Below are positions 12,004 through 22,833 of a DNA stretch of 64,000 nt, one piece after another. The translations under genes were made by a program, and so were the position numbers. The stretch is from assembly GCA_028023455.1 (NCBI GenBank), contig JAQFVV010000256.1:1227001-1291000 (forward strand). Direction: 5' to 3'. Source of the stretch: Epiperipatus broadwayi. Taxonomy: Eukaryota; Onychophora; Udeonychophora; Euonychophora; Peripatidae. The notes beneath the pieces were generated by a model that saw only the letters and a list, made by a program, of their open reading frames with translations, was not told the origin of the DNA and did no database searches. How positions within the stretch are numbered: position 1 is the first letter of the stretch; each line of letters opens with the position of its first letter.

Positions 12004-12180
12004 ATTTAACATTTTTGCTATTGGTGGGATTTTTAATGTTTTATTCAAACCAGTGATTGTAGCGCCTCTACAACCGTCTTTCTACCTTTTTATAACTCTG
12101 TGGATGGCTTGTGTGACCAAGTCGAAACGTCAGTATATTGATATTAAAAGTTTTTAACATGGATGAACCCGCAAAATATG
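12004..12180 (+). mobile_element. PLE 3' region with hammerhead-like motif
   Basis: This is the non-coding tail directly after the GIY-YIG stop. At 12098-12104 it reads CTGTGGA (core CUGANGA with A6 changed, plus one extra T). A six-pair stem follows (GGCUUG/CAAGUC, loop UGUGAC), then GAAAC (12124-12128) immediately followed by GTC (12129-12131). Upstream ACU can pair with downstream AGU as a short helix I. GAAACGTC with no helix III loop is typical of PLE hammerheads, which may act as dimers. The core change argues for a decayed ribozyme. Confidence 0.55.
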
Positions 12181-13960
12181 TATTTTATATATATATATAT
12201 AAAGAGAATCTATACTTACAATGTCCCACAATTGGATGACTATTTGTAATGGTAGACCACCTTAGAACATAATTATGAGAAGATGGGAACCCATCATCAT
12301 CCCCAAATAAACAAATTATAAAAATTAATATCAAAGAAATGAGCATGAGAGATCAGCACATCTAAATATAAGTTTACCAGGACTACCTAAAAGTAATGAC
12401 TATTCATCATCATGAATGCTTAACAATATAAATAAATCAACAGTCAATCTCATGACTGGATATAAAATGGATCTACTATAGATCAGACTAATTACTTAGC
12501 CCTTGCCAGCTTGGGGCAGATTATTGAAAAATTAATTTGGAAGCACAAACTTATGTGCTAATTTATCAGAATATATAATGATAAAAACAATAATACTGGA
12601 AGACTAAACATGCTGATTATCATCAATGCACTGACCACTTAGTACCATTAATGTACTGGCCAACTATAGACTTAATTTCTAATAAATACTAACTAAATTA
12701 AATTTAGTATTTGGACTTTAAAGAATATTCCCTTGCACTAATCCAGGATCATCATTATCAACAGGATATCCATAACACTAAATATAATCCCTAGCCCACA
12801 TAGCTGTTATACACTAATCTAGCTCAGGAAGCAAAAACTCTATAAATTATTACTGTGAAAAAGAGATAAATAAATGAATAAAACAACATATTACAAGTAA
12901 CCATAAATAATTCATAGGCTTATTCTACTATAAGTAAATAGTTTTATTGAAAACAAAAAAAAAAACAATCTTAGAACATTAAGCTGTATGAGATAAGGTC
13001 ACACACACTGCAATTTATGAATCAGGAATTGGATAGAATAAAGAAATTCAGACTAAAAAATATATTTAAAAAATAATTTAATATTTAATTGATTAACAAC
13101 AACAAAAAATAATATGATAGTATAAAATTTTAAACACCCATTTCATCATAAAAAATATATATATTCACAACATTATATGAACCAATAAGTTGATTTTTAT
13201 TTATGGATTAACTTTAAATTCGTTAAGTTATTTTTTAAAAATAAGCAAAAGTTTAGCAAACCATTTTCAAAATCAAAGATAAGAATCTTAGATTCAGCTT
13301 ACTTAATTAACTCCCTTTTTGAAAGGAAAATGAATGAAATGAGTAGAGACAGGTTTCAACAACATAAAAATTAAATTTACAACATAATTTGGAAGAGAAA
13401 ATTGACTGGGTTTTATAAAAAAGATTTTTCACAATTTTAAAAAATTAACTTAATGAAAAATATTTTAAATTATAATTTTTTACAAAAAAAATATTACTAC
13501 TTTTATGAAACAAAAAAAAATTTTATTAATAAAAATACAGTGTGCATACACACAAAAAATATCTATTACCATTGCTTTATTGTTTATGGAGTCCTTTCCA
13601 GTTGCAATTTCCAGTTTTTTTTCCAATTGAGTTTCTTCTTGAATGCTTTTAGACATGAGCATGGTTAATTTTTTTTTTTGGTCTGCAATAATTCCAGATT
13701 AAAAATAGCAAATACACAGATACTCATACTCTTAGTTGAAGTCAATGTTGCAGATCACTTTAGTGGGATGTTTTCTTCTTTACATTTTATTCCAGTGAAG
13801 GTAGGTTACATGGAGGAAAGTGATATGCAGCTTTTAGTTGAATCTAGCAAATGGTTTTCACTGTACAAACTATTTCCATGATTAACTTATAGGCTGCTAA
13901 AAGTTTAAAACTTCTATTATACTATATAATAGCTAAGTTAACACTCCTGGCAACAGCTAG
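12181..13960. other. AT-rich non-coding DNA
   Basis: No recognisable genes. 12200-12900 has a less monotonous composition, with a short catcatcatc-type stretch near 12292, but no protein motif. Overlapping frames near 13453-13668 exist on both strands and neither looks real. Confidence 0.5.
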
Positions 13961-13964
13961 ATGA

Positions 13965-14132
13965 AGACCTCTTCTTTTTTCTTCTTTATCAGCCAGACCA
14001 AAACCTGACTACTCTCCTTTATGCTAAATAAGGAATTTCTTCTTTATCAGCCAGATCAAAGCATGACTAGTCTCTTCAACAATCAAATAAGGACTTTTTT
14101 ATCAGCCAGATCAAAACCTGACTACTCTCCCC
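13965..14132. repeat. Short tandem repeat, three imperfect units
   Basis: The block 'ctttatcagccagatcaaa' followed by 'cctgactactctc' recurs three times at intervals of roughly 50-70 bases, starting near 13980, 14040 and 14097. Units diverge in the T-rich part. Function unknown; a minisatellite is the simplest reading. Confidence 0.7.
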
Positions 14133-14712
14133 CATTATATTTTTTCTAGAACAATCTTGCCCATAAGCCAATTACAATCTGTCTCTTACATGGTAATTTT
14201 TATAAAAACCAATTAAATAAATTTTCATAAATACAATTGTTCAGTTAATTCCCTCCTTAATCATAGACATTGAAAAACAACTCTGACTAAAAATAAAATT
14301 TATAAAAATATTAAAATCTTATTTTTTTCTCTTTTAAAATAGTCAAACATTTTCACAGCTTAAATTAAAACTACCAATCAATTATAACCATTGAAGAAAG
14401 AGAGAGAGATAAAAAAAACTTCTTTATATTCTTTTGCAATTCTCTCTCCCCTCCACAATTATTTATAACTTTTATTAAAATATTCCCAAATTAAAATCAT
14501 ATTATTATTTAACAAATTTAATGTTTGAGAATTCTCACACTATCATATTTGGACTTAAAATATTTAGTTAAATAAAGACCCATTAAAAAATATGTATAGA
14601 AAAATTAAATATCCTTTCCACAATTAATTAAATAATTCTATACTTAAAACTGAGAAACATGCTGCCAACTATCTAATTATTTTTTAGTACAGCCATGTAG
14701 CCAACTGTTTAC

Positions 14713-14752
<40 letters not shown>

Positions 14753-15275
14753 ATAAAGTGAGACAACCTCCATCTAAAAGTTGCTTTTATGGAGAAGTAA
14801 TGAAAAAGATGACAATTGATGCTATGCATAAATAAAAGTTTCTACTCTCTTTCTTGTTTCAATATATAGTTAAGAATATTGCCTACATAATGATCAATAA
14901 TTATTTGGCTATCTGGTCTAGTTTTCTATTAATTAATTAAAAGTAATTTCTAGTTCCAACTTTCACTGCTGTCCTATACATAAATTATTTTGATAAAATT
15001 TATTATTAAGAAGAGAAGATTAATATTTTATGTGTTTAAAATGTAATATAATTTTCATAAAACAAATTACTTATAAATTATTACAATTACTTCTGTTGAG
15101 TAACTTATAATAAGAAAGTGAACTGGTTTTCTTTTTTCTTGTAATCTATAAAGAAATTAGCAAACTTAAAGGAGAGGTTTCAAAATTGTTCAATATTTCA
15201 TCAGTTTGCATAGATTTATTATATATTGTACATTAGTACATTTAAAAGAAATTCTGAATATTTGCCATGCCAGTT
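14133..15275. other. AT-rich non-coding DNA with a small (AT)n(GT)n array
   Basis: A compound dinucleotide array lies at about 14713-14751. Nothing else is recognisable. Confidence 0.5.
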
Positions 15276-15277
15276 TA

Positions 15278-15676
15278 TAATTAAATGGGATTTGAACCCA
15301 CACTTTCAAGCTCTCTTCAGTCATTCCCTTCATTTTATATTACCAATACACATGATCACATACATATGGAAAAGATAAACTGAACCATTGTCTGGATCAT
15401 CATTTCCCTCACACATATATACTTCATGTTTGGTCCATATTAAGATAACAAATATTCAAACTTTAATGGACTTCTCCACTCTCCAACTCTTTACCCATTC
15501 ATATCATTGAAAATCTGATGATGGAATGTTCAAAACACTCATTAGCCAATTTTGTTGTCATATATATCATCAGATTTACAATAATATGGATGGCTGAAAA
15601 GTTGGAGAGAGGAAAAGATTAAATCCTATGTGGGAGATGATGATCTGCACCAATTAATGAGTGCTGGTTCAGCATA

Positions 15677-15758
<82 letters not shown>

Positions 15759-15835
15759 CGTATCATTTATCTTTTTCACATGTTTGTGGTTATGTTTATT
15801 GGTTGTATAAAATGGAGTGAATGACTGAAGGAAGT
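15278..15835. repeat. Family E fold-back repeat with central and arm (AT)n
   Basis: The left arm carries the blocks 'actttcaagctc', 'accaatacacatga', 'gatcatcatttccctcaca' and 'aactttaatgga'. The right arm carries their complements in reverse order. A (TA)n run (15680-15755) sits inside the right arm. At 15287-15300 the minus strand reads gggttcaaatccca, which resembles an RNA polymerase III B box and suggests a tRNA-derived end. Related copies lie at 22713-22833 continued at 29639-29728 and 30482-30600, and at 30735-31253. The interval 15431-15480 supplies the unoccupied version of the piggyBac-type insertion site at 29729. Confidence 0.75.
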
Positions 15836-17620
15836 TTGAAGTCTGGTTTCAAATTCCTTCTAATTAGATCTATCTTAAGTGCATATACTATACTTGTATT
15901 TCAGTTTGTATGGACATGAGATGATATGATAATCTCAGTAAAGCTGGGTTTTCTTTATATAGATTCAAAAAACTTCATACATAACTTATACCCCATAAAT
16001 TGAATACATTTTGTTTTGTTTTGTTTTGTTTTTACTTTTAATTTCTGTTAGATTAAATCTTAGAGGAAATAAAACAAAAAAAATAAATAAATTTGTATTT
16101 ACCTTCGAGACACATGTTTTTTCTATTTATTATTTTAAAAAAATATTGAACATATAAGGCTTACTTAACTAACTTGCTATCAAGTATCTGAATCGTCAAT
16201 AAAAAAAAATGATTACAATTTGGTATTACTACTTTTTAAAATATTAATAGTTTTGAATTTTGATTTATAAATATATTTAATTCCTATAATTAAAAAAATT
16301 AGAAAGTTGATATCAATGATTAGTCTTTCTCTAGAATAATGTTTTTTTGATTTTTCAAAATTTCTCAATGGCACACGATAATAAAATGATTGAAACCAAT
16401 TCATCTCAGTGTTATTTAGTCTTATTTTTATTCACCACCAAGCTTCCCAATATTATACACTTTTCTTCTAATGAACAAAATAATATATTCAATAGTCATT
16501 TGTATTTTAAATGAAAGATGGCATATAATTTGATGCAAGTAACCACTTAAATCATATCGTTGCTGTCCAGTGCAGTCTCAAAAACTTTTATCAGCTCCAT
16601 GTCTCAAAAACATCAATACTTTTCCATTATAATTTTTCTTGTCTATTCATTACCCTTGGTGTTATATTGAATTTCTAAAAAAACTGGCTTGAGACATAAT
16701 CTTCACAATAACTTCAATTTTAATAATGTTAGAGAAAAAAGCTTTACATTGATAGAAACTAGAAAAATAAAGAAAAACAATAAGGCTAAGACAAATAGTG
16801 ATTACCATTAAAAAATAAGGACAAAAAGAAATTTCAACATCCAACATAATTATTACCTTATTGTTTGTTCATAATTTCTAATTTATCATTAACTAAATTT
16901 AAATTACATCTTCATTGATAATTTCTTTGTATTCCTCACAAAATTACCTATCAAACCATATATAATACTTCTTACCTGAGATAATGCATAGCTTCAGAAT
17001 CTCCAAAAGTATTCACATAAGAATTCTTTTTTATTTTGTACCCCAAAGTTGACAAATTTCAAAGGCATCTGTAAGAAAAGGATCATCCTAATAAAAGATA
17101 CAAAGCAAATGATTTCCAGAAAGTGGATACATATATGTCATCATAGCAATTGGATTCTTGTCTATCTAAAACTAGAAATTGTAGGTTGTATCACTGATAA
17201 AATGAGTTTCATCTCTTCATTTTATATTTTTTGTGTACATCAGCATACCAGATATTGTCCCACAGAGATATAATTTATTTGCATATAGACTTTATTTTCT
17301 AGCTATAGACTTGAAAATAATGATACAAGAGGTGGAAAAACTGCTGACTCCACAGCATGAGTACCAAGGCATAGTCAAAAATCACAATTTGATTCTTTGC
17401 TTGCATACAATTCCTTGTGGTATATACATAACTATTGTCATTATCTCCACACCCACCCACCATTTGAAATCTCTCTTTATTGGTTTTAAGTGTTTATATT
17501 TTCACATGGTACTATGCCCAGTAAATTTTGTGATTGCTTTGTCAACTGCAAACTTTCTTATATTTGATAATCAGTCCTAAAATTTACATTGTACTCCTCT
17601 ATAATAATTTAATTATATAT
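15836..17620. other. AT-rich non-coding DNA
   Basis: A short (gtttt)n tract lies near 16013-16031. The open frames at 16213-16404, 16662-16847, 17049-17273 and 17233-17580 have no motif and overlap one another, so I regard them as chance frames. Confidence 0.5.
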
Positions 17621-17624
17621 ATAT

Positions 17625-17960
17625 ATATAAACAAAAAAAAAAAAAATAAAGACTTATAAATCCAATAAATAATATAATATTTCAACCAGAGGACTGGTTT
17701 TCATCAGAAAGAAAAAAAATACACAGTAAAATGGCAATAATCAAAAATTACAGATTTGGTAAAAGATTAAAAATTTAAAAATTTAAAATTTTAAAAATTT
17801 AACAAACCCCCCCCCCCTCTTTTAATCTTTTACCAAATCTGTAATTTTTGATTATCGCCATTTTACTGTGTATTTTTTTTCTTTCTGATGAAAACCAGTC
17901 CTCTGGTTGAAATATTATATTATTTATTGGATTTATAAGTCTTTATTTTTTTGTTTTTAT
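17625..17960. repeat. Family D palindrome with two opposed hammerhead-like cores
   Basis: Arms of roughly 140 bases (about 17625-17773 and 17820-17960) are almost perfect inverted copies, sharing 'gacttataaatccaataaat' and 'tacacagtaaaatggc'. The spacer is AT-rich and ends in a run of C. Near the outer third of each arm lies CTGATGA, then a six-pair stem AACCAG/CTGGTT with loop TCCT, then GAAA. The plus-strand copy is at 17885-17912 and the minus-strand copy at 17707-17680. The two arms are so alike that the palindrome must be recent or subject to gene conversion. Confidence 0.8.
17885..17912 (+). ncRNA. Hammerhead-like core, cleavage strand unresolved (family D)
   Basis: CTGATGA and GAAA are separated by a perfect six-pair stem with a four-base loop. 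Both halves of the hammerhead core are therefore intact, with the right spacing for stem II. After GAAA the sequence is TATTATATTATTT, and I cannot place a convincing helix III and GUH triplet or a helix I. It could be a hammerhead with a lost cleavage strand, or a trans-acting or chance stem. Confidence 0.4.
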
Positions 17961-17999
17961 ATGAATTTCCTTTGGTTAGTTTGTTATATATTAATATTT

Positions 18000-18001
<2 letters not shown>

Positions 18002-18084
<83 letters not shown>
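18002..18084. repeat. (AT)n microsatellite, about 83 bases
   Basis: Uninterrupted alternating AT. The minus-strand frame at 17920-18189 is an artefact of this tract. Confidence 0.95.
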
Positions 18085-18088
<4 letters not shown>

Positions 18089-18089
18089 T

Positions 18090-19140
18090 TACTTGTTATA
18101 TAAACACAAACTTGCAATTGCATACACAAAGACAGTAAGTAATATAAATATAAATATAGTAATAAATTATTAAATCTTTTGAAAATCATTATGTCTATAA
18201 AATAAGGTTACCTAAACTTAGATCAGAGCCCCAAAATTACAAAAACTACTTTTGTTATATTTGAATAAATTTATATACATATAATAAAGAACATAAATGA
18301 TTTAATATTATATAATTTATACACTATACAGACATCAATGCAAACACAAACATACCATTTATCAAATAATTTTTAAATAAAAAACAAAAAAAATTAATAC
18401 TTACGACTCGATATTGATTACATTTCAAAGGCCTTGAATTATCAGCGTATTTTTAATCCACTTTAGTAGGCTCTTTGGCAGTTTGAAAATTTTTGCTTTT
18501 ATCTTCTCCGTGAAAACCAGTAAAGTGAGCAGAAAATTTAAAAATTAATCTAATTTATTGATAAAAAAATTGATTAAAAAAATTCTAATTTTATCGGATT
18601 CTGACACGAAATATGCCATTGAAAAGAGATTTAAAGCAGCAATGAATGCTGAAATTTCTGTTGACATTATGCTTGTAGTTTTTATGCAATTTTAAGAAGA
18701 ATACAAAATTTCAACAAAGCTCCACTGCCATGCTGCATTGCCATTCTAAAGAAGCAATGAGATAAATCGCAGAAAATAACATAACTAAAGACCATATTTA
18801 AAATTATTTAAAAGGTAAAACAACTTATAGATAACCTACTGTTTAGTTAAGGTCTTTCACATAATTTTTCATTGAGGAATTGTTAATGGAGAAGACATTA
18901 CTCACAAACCTGCAAATTGCAGGACAATAATGTGAACTTTTTATCCTTATGTTATTCCTTACCTCAACATTGTTAAATATCTATTTAAGAACAGTATCTG
19001 GGTTGATTACAGCACAATTACATGAAAAAAAAACTGTTCAAATTATTCCCAAAATAATTAATGTTTTCATTAAAAAAAACTATTTCTTTATAAGATTATA
19101 TTGTATTTATGTATATGTGTGTAATTATATATATATATAT
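18090..19140. other. AT-rich non-coding DNA
   Basis: No supported feature. The frame at 18949-19233 overlaps the PLE terminus and has no motif. Confidence 0.5.
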
Positions 19141-19266
19141 ATAATCAAAACTACCCCAAATCTAAAATTAAACCAGACCAGCATAAAAATAATATTAAAA
19201 CACAACCTAAGGTATTATGAAGAAAATGGTTAATTTAAAAATTTTTAATAGAGTTGATTATTTAAA

Positions 19267-20726
19267 ATGCATCCTAATGATTTTACATCAGCTAAGATGT
19301 TTGTGAATATTAAAACTCATAAAGATGGTTTTCCTTTAAGATTTATTTTTGATTTTACAGGTAGTGTTGTAGAGGGTATTTCTAGATTCTTGAATAATTT
19401 TTTAAAACAATTTGTTGATTTTGGTCAGTACACAGTTTCTTCTTCTTTTGAGGCTTTTGATAAGATTAATAATTTTAAAATGGAAAGTAATTGGTATTTG
19501 GAAGTTTAGATATTGCAAATATGTATCAGTCTATTAATAGGTTAAGCAGTATTGATGTTCTTTTGTCTGTATTGATTAAGAAAAGTTCTTTATCAAAAAA
19601 TAAAATTAAGGTAATTAAAGATTTGCTTTTGTTATTGGGGGATTCTATGTATTTTACTTATAAAGGTAATTTTTATAAGATTAAGGAAGGTTGGATAATA
19701 GGTTATATTATTTCTCCTTTAGTATGTTCAGTTTATATTAGTTTTATAGCAGAGGAAATTATTATTAAAAAGAATTGTTTATATGTAAAATTATTTGTCA
19801 GATATGTTGATGATTGTTTATTTGTAGTTGAGAATGATAAATTGAAGGAACTTGTAAATGAGTTTAATTGTTTTGATCCTTCTATAAAATTTGTGTTAGA
19901 AGGAGGGGGGTTAGATTTTGGTAAGTTAAATTTTCTAAATCTTTTGGTGATTAGAAATATAGAAACTAATTGTTTATCGTGCAGTCATTTAGTTAAAAGT
20001 AAAGAATTAAGATCTATAATTAAACCTGATAGCTATCAGTCTGTATCTCATAAAGTAGCTGCTTTAAGGAATTATTGTCATAGGAATATTAAATTAAATA
20101 ATTCTAGTGGGGTAGCTTTGTTTCAGAAATATCAATTTTATAAAGATTATTTGAGTGTTGGATACTCTGATAAATTTATTAAAAGTATTTTATTTAATAG
20201 TAATATTTGTAAGGATGTAAAGGTTAAAGAAAAATATGATTTTATTTCTTTGCCATTTAAATTGTCTTCTTATAGAATTGTGTGTAGAAATAGTAAATTG
20301 TTTGGAAATAAGAAAATTGTTTGGAAAAGGGGTGTTACATTGAATAATTTATTAAATAATACAAAAGAAGTTTTTGATAGAAAGACTATTCCTGGTGTAG
20401 TATATTTTATTCCTTGTTTATTTTGTAAGAAGGTTTACATAGGTCAGAGTAGTTTGAGTTTAAATGAAAGAATAAAGGTTCTTAAAAGTAGAGTTAAAAA
20501 TAGATATCTTAGTTCTGCTTTGTATGTCCATGAAAAAGATACAGGCCACACTATTGATTTTGATGATGAAGCTAAGGTTGTCTTCTTTGAGAGAAATGAA
20601 ATCAAAAGAAGAATTAAAGAGTCTTTATTATTGAAAATTTATTATTCTGAAGCAATTAACTTATTTAAGAGTTTTTTTAATATTAAGGGTGGATGGGAAG
20701 TGAATGGATTTGTGGGTAATTTTTAA
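19267..20726 (+). pseudogene. PLE reverse transcriptase plus GIY-YIG endonuclease, frameshifted and 5'-truncated
   Basis: A first frame (19267-19509) carries an early RT motif (VNIKTHKDGFPLRFIF). The second (19491-20726, about 411 codons) begins with motif A (GSLDIANMY), then motif B-like KEGWIIGYIISPLV, catalytic RYVDDCLF (YVDD near residue 105), and a C-terminal GIY-YIG nuclease. In the nuclease I see GVVYFIPC, CKKVYIG, the CCHH set (Cys 309, Cys 312, His 347, His 353) and candidate catalytic Glu 377 in RRIKESLL. The two frames join around 19491-19510, where a one-base shift separates the tryptophan-tyrosine end of the first from motif A. The N-terminal part of the usual PLE RT is missing. 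The element is inactive as it stands, but only modestly decayed. Confidence 0.85.
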
Positions 20727-20763
20727 TATTATATATATGTGTGTGTAGTTTTTGTAGTTCTTT

Positions 20764-20807
20764 ACACTTGAGAAGTCTGCTTGTAGCAGTGAAACCTTAG
20801 GTTGTGT
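20764..20807 (+). ncRNA. Hammerhead-like fold at the PLE 3' end
   Basis: All three helices can be drawn. Helix I is ACAC (20764-20767) with GUGU (20804-20807). Stem II is CUGC/GCAG with loop UUGUA. Helix III is ACC/GGU with loop UUA. GAAAC is at 20791-20795, with a GUU triplet before the cleavage point. The first core strand is TTGAGAA instead of CUGANGA (C3 and G8 changed). The fold is therefore kept while two essential bases differ. Either the ribozyme has decayed or the family uses an altered core. The copy near 42.55 kb has the same TTGAGAA. Confidence 0.55.
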
Positions 20808-20864
20808 TTTAATATTATTTTTATGCTGGTCTGGTTTAATTTTGGATTTGGGGTAGTTTCGATT

Positions 20865-20897
20865 TTATATTGATTAGTTTAGCTTTATGCTTGTAAT

Positions 20898-20976
<79 letters not shown>

Positions 20977-21010
20977 GAGAGAGAGAGAGAGAGAGGAGAT
21001 AGATAAGTAT
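20865..21010. repeat. (AT)n followed by (GA)n
   Basis: Alternating AT from 20900 to about 20976, then GA to about 20995. Confidence 0.9.
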
Positions 21011-21691
21011 ATATATATAGGTACTGATAGTTAACAGTTAAGTTGTTGAAGGTAAGAATCACCCCAATTGCTGCATAAACAACATTAAAATCTCACAGGA
21101 ATTAATATCTCTGTTAATAAATAAAATAAGTTTCACTTTGTTAGAGACCCCAAGAACTTATTTAGGAAACAATTATAGGTGTAAATAAATTCTTATTAAA
21201 ATTGATTGATTGTCTAAACTTGTCTTCCATATAATATCAGATAAAATGAGTCTCATTTTGTTTGATTGACAGATACACATACAAATGTCTGTGAGATTTC
21301 AGTGTTGTTTGTGTGGCAGTTGAAGATCTTCAGCTAATTTACATAAAATTTTATATACATATAAATGTATATGTGCAAGGATACGGATGTATAGGTATAT
21401 GTAAATATTAAAGTACAAGTAATATTTTTTGGATTTACCTTGATAAACTTCAGGCATGATGTAATTAGGCAAATAACTAATAAAAACTGGCAATTGTAAA
21501 CTAAAACATACCATTTAATGATAGTATTAAATGAGACAAAAGGACAATTAGTAGATATTATGATTTCAGTTTGCCATTGCAAGTTTTTATTGGTTGTTTG
21601 ACTAATTGCATAATAATTGAAGTTTATCTGGAGAAATATACGGGAATTTACCTTACAGTTTCAATATTTACATGTTTAAAGTTCATGAAAA

Positions 21692-21736
<45 letters not shown>

Positions 21737-22712
21737 TTTTCATGAACTTTAAATATTTATTAGATATATATATATATATATATGTTAGATATATATATAT
21801 ATATATATTCTAACAAGCATTTATTAACTGCACAAATAAATATGTATATGTATATGATTATAAAGTAGAAAGAATAATTAATGTGTCAATCTTTATCATA
21901 CTTCAATAGTTCCCATTGTGGGGCAGACACTCCACAGTGGGGAATATGATTTTTAAGGGGGACAATTTGAAAATGAGTTATTAACTTTGAATTTTTTTGA
22001 AGTTTTTTTTAGTTATTGACAGTGAATTTGAAAGCCCACTATCACAAATTGAGCTAAGAATGTTTTTTAAATTTCTCTCTTTCCACACCAGCTTATTCTC
22101 ACTCTGTTATACTTCAACAGTCCTATTGTTAATGGCTTTTTAGGCTTTCTTCATATGAATGTGTCATGGGAAGGGAGCATCAGGATTTTAGATATACTTA
22201 TATGGGACATGACCAAAACACTGCTCTAGGTGTTGCTGCATAAATACCCGCACACATAAAGTTATGAGACAATTCTACTCTGTGAAATGATTGATAATAC
22301 ACAGACACATATATAAAAGATGATTTTTTTTTAAAAAAACAATCACAAAAATTATTGTCATTTATAGATTTGAAATGCCAATTCTAGACTAAAAAGAAGA
22401 GAAAATAATTAGAATTGCAGATATGAATTTTTGGAGAAAAAATTTAGTATTTTTAAACTAGATAAAAGTTAAAAATGAAATTGTAAAAATAAATGGCCTT
22501 GAAACTATAAATTTAGAATTATAAAAATAAAATGACACATGGCATGGCTATTCAATTAAAATGTCTCTAGAATAATGGTCTGCTTGTATCTAACACTGAT
22601 CAATAAAATAGAACTGAAGAGACACTTCTAAAATGACATGATGACTTAAAATTAAAAATAACAATAAATCATGGTCTCTTTGCTCATGGAAATATATTTT
22701 TTCTATATTATT
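21011..22712. other. AT-rich non-coding DNA with a small (AT)n palindrome
   Basis: At 21681-21752 the arms aagttcatgaaaatct and agattttcatgaactt flank an (AT)n run, followed by two more short (AT)n runs to about 21808. The minus frames at 21299-21582 show no motif. Around 21901-21990 and 22100-22250 are less AT-rich patches I could not identify. Confidence 0.5.
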
Positions 22713-22833
22713 ATAGAGAATTTAAATACAGACTTTCAAGCTTCCTTCATCTATCCATTCTATCTCATATAACCAATACATATGACAACACACACGTGAA
22801 AAAGATAAAATGATCTCCAATATATATATATAT
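22713..22833. repeat. Family E fold-back, left piece, interrupted by LTR element A
   Basis: The blocks 'cagactttcaagcttcc', 'tatctcatataaccaata' and 'gaaaaagataaaatgatc' match the left arms of the family E copies at 15278 and 30735. The copy stops in an (AT)n tract, where element A is inserted. It resumes at 29639 with 'tttcatgctggg'. Confidence 0.7.

Larger units (their letters stand above)
19143..20864 (+). mobile_element. Penelope-like element with 71-bp terminal inverted repeats
   Basis: The unit 19143-19213 is an inverted copy of 20794-20864, and I count two mismatches in the first-to-last comparison. Each copy carries accccaaatc(t/c)aaaatt on its inward strand. Between them is a truncated and frameshifted PLE coding region. 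PLEs characteristically have terminal repeats (pseudo-LTRs) in direct or inverted arrangement. The inverted copy here lacks the hammerhead-like part that precedes the right repeat. It lies between AT-rich arrays: (AT)n before 19143 and a long (AT)n from 20900. A related 3' end is present at 42476-42665. Confidence 0.8.

Noticed and set aside
13970-14130. Regularly spaced repeats that might suggest a CRISPR array
   Set aside because: The units are imperfect tandem copies without conserved repeat and variable spacer structure, and the genome is eukaryotic.
15508-15535. CTGATGA in family E (aaaatctgatgatggaatgtt), a possible hammerhead
   Set aside because: The second core strand is AAAAC with no GUH triplet in a usable position, and other family E copies do not keep the stem. 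The word CTGATGA alone is common in AT-rich DNA.
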